DNA from: Chloroflexota bacterium | GTDB taxonomy: Bacteria; Chloroflexota; Limnocylindria; Limnocylindrales; CSP1-4 | DNA length: 9,251 nucleotides | Assembly: GCA_021802185.1 (NCBI GenBank) | Contig: JAKAAV010000060.1 | Coordinates: forward strand, 1 to 9,251 | Direction of reading: 5' to 3' | Translations under genes and position numbers: made by a program | The notes under the pieces: generated by a model | Database searches by the model: none | The model's input: only the letters and a program-made list of their open reading frames with translations | Told to the model about the DNA's origin: nothing | In this document: positions 6,001-9,251 of the stretch, one piece after another | Layout of the letters: every line of letters begins with the position of its first letter | Numbering within the stretch: the first letter of the stretch is position 1

Positions 6001-7032
6001 ATGACCGGGCCATTCACGCCGAGCGCCATCCCGCCGCACGTGGACGAGCTCGCCCGCCGCAGGGCCGAGGCGCGCGCCGCTCGCGCGTTCGACGAGGCGG
6101 ACCGCCTCCGAGCGGAGATCGAGGAGGCGGGCTGGAAGGTCATCGACCAGGGCCTGCGCTACCGGCTCGAGCCGATGCACGCGCCGGACGTCGAGGTCGC
6201 CGGGAGGGTGCTGTACGGGTCGAGCGAATCCGTCCCGTCGCGCCTCGACGAATCGCCGGCTGCCGCGGCCACCGTCGTGCTGCTGGCCGATCGGTGGCCC
6301 GAGGATCTCGCCCGCGCCCTGGGCGGCCTGCGGGCCCACGCCCCCGTCGGCACCCAGGTCGTGATCGTCGCGAACGACCCGACGCCCGAACAGGCCGACG
6401 CCCTCGGGAGCGGCGAACGGCCCGGTCCCGCGCCGATTGCCGGGGCCGGACCCGAGCAGGTCTGGACCAGCGCGCCTCTCGGGCACGCGGCCGCGATCAA
6501 CGCCGGCATCCGCCGTGCCGCGGGCGAGGTCATCGTGCTCCTCGATACGAGCGTCGAGCCCACGGGCGACCTGGTGACGCCGCTCGTCGAGGCTCTCCGC
6601 GACCCGACGATTGCCGTCGTGGGCGGATGGGGACTGCGGTCGCCCGACCTGCGCCACTTCGACGAAGCAGGGCCCGGCGACGTGGACGCGCTCGAGGGAT
6701 GGATGATGGCGTTCCGCCGTGCCGACTTCGTGGCTCGCGGTCCGCTCGACGAGCACTTCCGGTTCCACCGCAACCTCGACATCTGGTGGAGCCTCGTGCT
6801 GCGCGATGAGGGGCCGGAGGCACCACCCCGGCGTGCGCTGGCGGTCGACGTGCCCGCGGCTCGGCAGGCGCCCCGCGGCGACACCGGCGTGGCCGAACCG
6901 GAGCGCGAACGCCTCGCGCGGCGGAACTTCTACCGGATCATCGACCGCTTCGGTGCACGCCGGGACCTCCTGTCCATGCCCGCACCGCAGTCGAGGAACG
7001 GGCCGCCCGGGAAGGCGTCCGCGCCAGACTGA
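6001..7032 (+). CDS. GT2-like glycosyltransferase with N-terminal CysRS-like segment
   Basis: This 343-aa protein appears soluble and without membrane segments. Residues 17-57 (LARRRAEARAARAFDEADRL, then RAEI-EEAGWKVIDQGLRYRL) follow the pattern of the C-terminal helical hairpin of cysteinyl-tRNA synthetase, where R-x-x-AR-x-x-x-D/F-x-x-AD-x-x-R-x-x-L-x-x-x-G-x-x-x-x-D-x-x-G is conserved. Residues 90-270 form a GT-A fold of the family 2 type: strand TVVLLADR, strand QVVIVAND, GHAAAINAGIRRAAGEVIVLLDTSVEP, and the acceptor-side block LEGWMMAFRRADFVARGPLDEHF followed by NLDIWWSLVLRDEG. The metal-binding DxD is degenerate, LLDTSVEP (180-187). The C-terminal ARRNFYRIIDRFGARRDLL is basic and helical. 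Sugar donor and acceptor are unknown. The ATG at 6001 lacks a Shine-Dalgarno but follows a TANNNT box. Its 3' end overlaps the rhomboid gene on the opposite strand. Confidence 0.82.
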   Translation: MTGPFTPSAIPPHVDELARRRAEARAARAFDEADRLRAEIEEAGWKVIDQGLRYRLEPMHAPDVEVAGRVLYGSSESVPSRLDESPAAAATVVLLADRWPEDLARALGGLRAHAPVGTQVVIVANDPTPEQADALGSGERPGPAPIAGAGPEQVWTSAPLGHAAAINAGIRRAAGEVIVLLDTSVEPTGDLVTPLVEALRDPTIAVVGGWGLRSPDLRHFDEAGPGDVDALEGWMMAFRRADFVARGPLDEHFRFHRNLDIWWSLVLRDEGPEAPPRRALAVDVPAARQAPRGDTGVAEPERERLARRNFYRIIDRFGARRDLLSMPAPQSRNGPPGKASAPD

Positions 7033-8305
7033 TCACCGCTGCGGCAGCCGGTGCTCCCCGATCGGCGATCGAGCCCGACCCCGTCCGGACGATCGTCCCG
7101 ACCTGCAGACCGACGACGAGTACGACCACGAGGAGGACCACGCCGCCGACGCGCAGCGCGCCCGACAGCGGGGCGCGCGCGGCCTGCGGCGCGCCGGCCG
7201 GGTGCTGCCAGAGGCTCGCGAGCGTCAGCCCGGTCGGCAGCAGGATCAACCCGAGCCACAGCCCGGCGATCAGGCCGCCGATGTGGGCGAAGATGTCGAT
7301 CCCCACGCCGCCACCGATGAGCCCGACATCGAGCACGAGGTTGAACACGATGAGGAAACCGATCTGGCGGGCGATCGCGTCGGCGCCGCGACCCAGCAGC
7401 GGGTGGTGGACGCGGAACGCGATGAAGGCCACTCCGAACAGCCCGAAGATCGCGCCACTGGCCCCGACCGCGTTGCCGCCCAGGAAGATGTAGCTCGTGA
7501 TCGACGCCGCAATCGCGGTCAGCACGTAGATCAGGAGGTACTGGGCCCGCCCGTAGATCCGCTCGACCATCGGGCCGACCAGCCACAGCGCGTACATGTT
7601 GAAGGCGAGGTGGAGCGGGTTGCTCGGATCATGCACGAGGACGACCGTGAGCAGGCGCCAGTACTCACCGCGCACCACGTCGCCTGTGTTCAGCTCAAAG
7701 AGGCGCGTGAAATCGGCGCCGACAGGCGTCCCCGTGAGCTGGAACAGGCCGATCGCGATCGTCACGGCCAGGATCGCGTACGTCACGATCGGCGCGTCCG
7801 AGCCCGGCCGGGTCCGGCCGAAGTAGCGCCCCGCCGCGCGCGTGTTGCCGAGCTCCTTGTTGAGCCAGCCGAGGCGCGAGGCGATCTCCGCCTTCGCCTC
7901 GCGCGGCGCACGCCGGTCCGCCTCCCGGTACGCGTCGATCGCGCCGCGGAGGTCTCCCTTGCGGACCCGAGCCGCGGCGAGCTGCTGCCAGGCCTTCCAG
8001 CTGAGCGGGGTGGTCGGCGCCTGGGTGGCGAGCCGCCATGCCTCGAGCGCGGCGTCGTCCTCGTCCATCCGGTAGCGGCACTCGGCGACGCCGAGCAGCG
8101 CCGCGACGTGCAGGTCCGCGTCGCGGTGACCGACGACGCGCGAATACAGAGCTGCGGCCTGGGGGTACTCGCCCTGGGCGGCGAGCGCCTCGGCACGCTG
8201 GAGGACGGCGAGGGCCGTCTGCCGGTCGAGCGGACCCGCGGCGAACGGGTCCGGGGCAGGTGGGCTCGCGGGGCCAGGCGGCGCTGGGGCGGGATCTTCA
8301 GGCAC
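6938..8305 (-). CDS. TPR-rhomboid family intramembrane serine protease
   Basis: This 455-aa protein has a Pro/Ala-rich start (1-25), tetratricopeptide-like helices at about 27-165 (for example LQRAEALAAQGEYPQAAALYSRVV and AAARVRKGDLRGAIDAYREADRRAP), then a membrane domain from residue 174. Rhomboid hallmarks are all present: the L1 loop with GEYWRLLT, HLAFN on TM2 (H232, N236), the nucleophile Ser283 in GASGAIFG, and the catalytic His341 in AHIGG. A further hydrophobic segment at 386-403 follows the six-helix core, giving a probable seven-TM form. The last about 30 residues (SLARTPSRAARSS and on) are basic and hydrophilic and are encoded opposite the end of the glycosyltransferase gene. The GTG at 8305 is the best start: no ATG lies nearby and TACACT sits 9 nt upstream. 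Substrates are unknown; family members cleave single-pass membrane proteins within or near the bilayer. Confidence 0.92.
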   Translation of the reverse strand: MPEDPAPAPPGPASPPAPDPFAAGPLDRQTALAVLQRAEALAAQGEYPQAAALYSRVVGHRDADLHVAALLGVAECRYRMDEDDAALEAWRLATQAPTTPLSWKAWQQLAAARVRKGDLRGAIDAYREADRRAPREAKAEIASRLGWLNKELGNTRAAGRYFGRTRPGSDAPIVTYAILAVTIAIGLFQLTGTPVGADFTRLFELNTGDVVRGEYWRLLTVVLVHDPSNPLHLAFNMYALWLVGPMVERIYGRAQYLLIYVLTAIAASITSYIFLGGNAVGASGAIFGLFGVAFIAFRVHHPLLGRGADAIARQIGFLIVFNLVLDVGLIGGGVGIDIFAHIGGLIAGLWLGLILLPTGLTLASLWQHPAGAPQAARAPLSGALRVGGVVLLVVVLVVGLQVGTIVRTGSGSIADRGAPAAAAVISLARTPSRAARSSTAVRAWTGGPGVHRSGR

Positions 8306-8314
8306 GGTGGCGTG

Positions 8315-8320
8315 AGTGTA
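8315..8320 (-). promoter_or_regulatory. Possible -10 box of the rhomboid gene (leaderless)
   Basis: On the minus strand TACACT ends 9 nt before the GTG at 8305, with CACGCCACC between and no Shine-Dalgarno. The geometry equals that of the glycosyltransferase promoter at 5986. No convincing -35 element is seen. Confidence 0.45.
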
Positions 8321-8413
8321 CCGACAGCGATGCCGCTGGCGCGGGATCGCCAGTCGCGTGGCCACCGGGGATCGCCGGCCCCGCCGCCGAAGTCGGCTCT
8401 CGATTCTTCGCAC

Positions 8414-8441
8414 TTGCACAAATCGTCCATGTGGCGATAAT
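8414..8441 (+). promoter_or_regulatory. Candidate promoter of the marR-type gene
   Basis: GATAAT (8436-8441) matches the -10 consensus at five of six positions. TTGCAC (8414-8419) lies 16 nt upstream as a weak -35. The distance from -10 to the ATG at 8454 is 12 nt, leaving a very short leader without a Shine-Dalgarno. This is the most AT-rich stretch nearby, which supports the call. Confidence 0.5.
8417..8433 (+). promoter_or_regulatory. Possible MarR operator (weak inverted repeat)
   Basis: CACA (8417-8420) and TGTG (8430-8433) form an inverted repeat of 17 bp overall, placed between the presumed -35 and -10 boxes, where a dimeric MarR protein could block RNA polymerase. The arms are only 4 bp, so chance is a serious alternative. 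Confidence 0.22.
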
Positions 8442-8453
8442 GAACGTTGCCTC

Positions 8454-9041
8454 ATGAACGAATCCGCAGAAGCCTCCAGCACGAACCACTCGACATCCGG
8501 GCAGGCGACCGTCGCCGCGCCCGCATCGTGGACGGACACGGACGCCGTCGTCGGCGAGATCCTGGGACTCATCGCGCGGGAGCGCGCATCGCACCTGCGG
8601 CGATGGTGCCGCCAGGATGTCAGCATGACGGCGATCCACGTCCTCCTGGCGATCGAGGCGCACGGGCCGATGCCGATGAGCCGGCTCGCCGAGATCCTCG
8701 ACGTGGGGCTGTCCAACGCGACGGGCATCGTGACGCGGCTCGAGGAGCGCGGGCTCGTGCGGCGCGAGCACGACGATACGGACCGCCGCCTCGTGCTTGT
8801 GATCGCCACCGAACGCGGCCGCGAGCTGCTGGAGGACCGCGAGTTCATGAAGGCGGAGGAGCTGCACGTCGTCCTCGATGCGATGGAGCCGGCGCAGCGG
8901 GCCGGTTTCGTGCAGGCGCTGCGGGACTTCGTGACCACGAGCGAACACCTCCGCACGACGGGGGTGCTCGTCGAGGACTGCGGAGCCGAGCTGGCGGCCG
9001 ATCCCGGAGCGTCGGCGATTCCCGCGACCGAACTCCACTGA
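8454..9041 (+). CDS. MarR-family transcriptional regulator
   Basis: This 195-aa winged helix-turn-helix regulator probably binds DNA as a dimer and represses the following efflux gene and itself until a ligand releases it. The HTH spans about residues 57-100 (MTAIHVLLAIEAHGPMPMSR, then LAEILDVGLSNATGIVTRLEERGLV). The wing carries the family signature DDTDRRLVLVIATERG (107-122). The N-terminal 26 residues are Ser/Thr/Ala-rich and probably disordered, so the protein is longer than the usual 140-160 aa. The C-terminal helices (130-165) form the usual dimerisation part, followed by a 30-residue acidic tail. The ATG at 8454 is preferred: a good -10 box is 12 nt upstream, whereas upstream in-frame sequence is Arg-rich and would run across the promoter. 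It is followed after 75 bp by a DHA2-type transporter on the same strand, a classic MarR-efflux pairing. Confidence 0.92.
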   Translation: MNESAEASSTNHSTSGQATVAAPASWTDTDAVVGEILGLIARERASHLRRWCRQDVSMTAIHVLLAIEAHGPMPMSRLAEILDVGLSNATGIVTRLEERGLVRREHDDTDRRLVLVIATERGRELLEDREFMKAEELHVVLDAMEPAQRAGFVQALRDFVTTSEHLRTTGVLVEDCGAELAADPGASAIPATELH

Positions 9042-9103
9042 CCGCCTGATCCAGCGCCGGACGATCCGTCTGTCACGACGCCCCGGCCAGCCACCATCCG
9101 CCC

Positions 9104-9108
9104 AGGAG
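9104..9108 (+). promoter_or_regulatory. Ribosome binding site of the DHA2-type transporter
   Basis: AGGAG, followed by AG, lies 8 nt before the ATG at 9117. It fixes the start of the truncated transporter gene and contrasts with the SD-less starts of several neighbours, as expected for an internal operon gene. Confidence 0.75.
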
Positions 9109-9116
9109 AGCGCCCC

Positions 9117-9251
9117 ATGGAACACATCCCCGCACCGGTCGGGGCCGCCGAAGACGACAGCGTCGCGATCCACGTCGGCTCGCGTGAACGGTTCGAGATC
9201 CTGTTCGCGGTGCTGCTCGGGCTCTTCCTGAGCGCCCTCGACCAGACGATC
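9117..9251 (+). CDS. DHA2-type MFS multidrug transporter, N-terminal fragment
   Basis: Only the first 45 codons are in the window; the frame is open to the right edge. A hydrophilic, acidic start (MEHIPAPVGAAEDDSVAIHV) is followed by SRERFEILFAVLLGLFLSALDQTI. The ALDQTI at the end of TM1 is the hallmark of 14-TM drug:H+ antiporters of the EmrB/QacA group, where LDxTIV is conserved. An AGGAG ribosome binding site lies 8 nt upstream. The gene follows the MarR-type regulator by 75 bp on the same strand, so it is probably the main regulatory target and is co-transcribed with it. Such pumps export hydrophobic or cationic compounds from the cell using the proton gradient. The specificity cannot be read from this fragment. 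Confidence 0.87.
   Translation, partial: MEHIPAPVGAAEDDSVAIHVGSRERFEILFAVLLGLFLSALDQTI

Larger units (their letters stand above)
8306..8453. promoter_or_regulatory. Divergent promoter region, rhomboid / marR
   Basis: These 148 bp separate the minus-strand rhomboid gene from the plus-strand marR-type gene. Near the left end is the rhomboid -10 candidate, and near the right end the marR promoter candidate with short repeats. The middle part (about 8325-8410) shows nothing I can name. Confidence 0.6.

Noticed and set aside
2843..6013. A 1056-codon open frame that would fuse a long N-terminal region to the aldehyde dehydrogenase.
   Set aside because: The part upstream of 4411 lies out of frame over the MFS transporter gene and is Arg-rich nonsense. 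The ribosome binding site at 4413-4418 marks the real ALDH start.
6719..8440. A 573-codon plus-strand frame across the rhomboid gene.
   Set aside because: It is antisense to a rhomboid protease with intact Ser/His motifs; its composition (Arg, Asp, Gln, Ala) is typical of a shadow frame.
1..9251. Search for tRNA/rRNA genes, CRISPR arrays, insertion sequences, attachment sites and riboswitches.
   Set aside because: I saw no regularly spaced repeats, no tRNA-like cloverleaf between genes, no transposase or terminal repeats, and no intergenic gap long enough for a known riboswitch class; the largest gap is about 148 bp.

Overview
The window is a densely packed, GC-rich (roughly 70% by eye) bacterial chromosome segment with no RNA genes, insertion sequences, CRISPR arrays or phage genes that I can see. 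The base composition, group 3b-type [NiFe] hydrogenase, frequent GTG starts and several start codons lying 7-9 nt behind a TANNNT -10 box without a Shine-Dalgarno sequence suggest a soil or subsurface bacterium of the Chloroflexota/Actinomycetota kind. This placement is an inference from style, not from a marker gene.

Layout. (1) Positions 1-2038, plus strand: the end of a hydrogenase operon. It holds the C-terminus of a probable small subunit, the complete [NiFe] catalytic large subunit, and its C-terminal maturation protease, joined by 4-nt ATGA and GTGA overlaps. (2) Positions 2039-2154: a convergent gap with two GC-rich hairpins. (3) Positions 2155-5877, minus strand, read right to left: an MFS transporter, an aldehyde dehydrogenase 11 nt or less downstream of it, and a TerB-like protein with its own ribosome binding site behind a 24-bp near-palindrome. 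(4) Positions 5878-6000: a divergent promoter region. (5) Positions 6001-7032, plus strand: a GT2-type glycosyltransferase with a short N-terminal segment resembling the end of cysteinyl-tRNA synthetase. (6) Positions 6938-8305, minus strand: a TPR-rhomboid intramembrane serine protease whose 3' end overlaps the glycosyltransferase gene by 95 bp on the opposite strand. (7) Positions 8306-8453: a second divergent promoter region. (8) Positions 8454-9251, plus strand: a MarR-family repressor followed by the start of a DHA2-type (EmrB/QacA-like) multidrug transporter that runs off the window.

Functional reading. The hydrogenase block forms a coherent unit for NAD(P)-linked hydrogen metabolism, with a processing protease matched to the large subunit. 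MFS plus ALDH is probably one transcription unit for import or export and oxidation of an aldehyde-yielding compound, but neither substrate can be named. MarR plus DHA2 is a standard drug-responsive efflux pair. I found no clearly new multi-gene system. The items most worth a second look are the CysRS-like/GT2 fusion, the repeated leaderless-promoter geometry, the 95-bp antisense coding overlap and the palindromes between genes.
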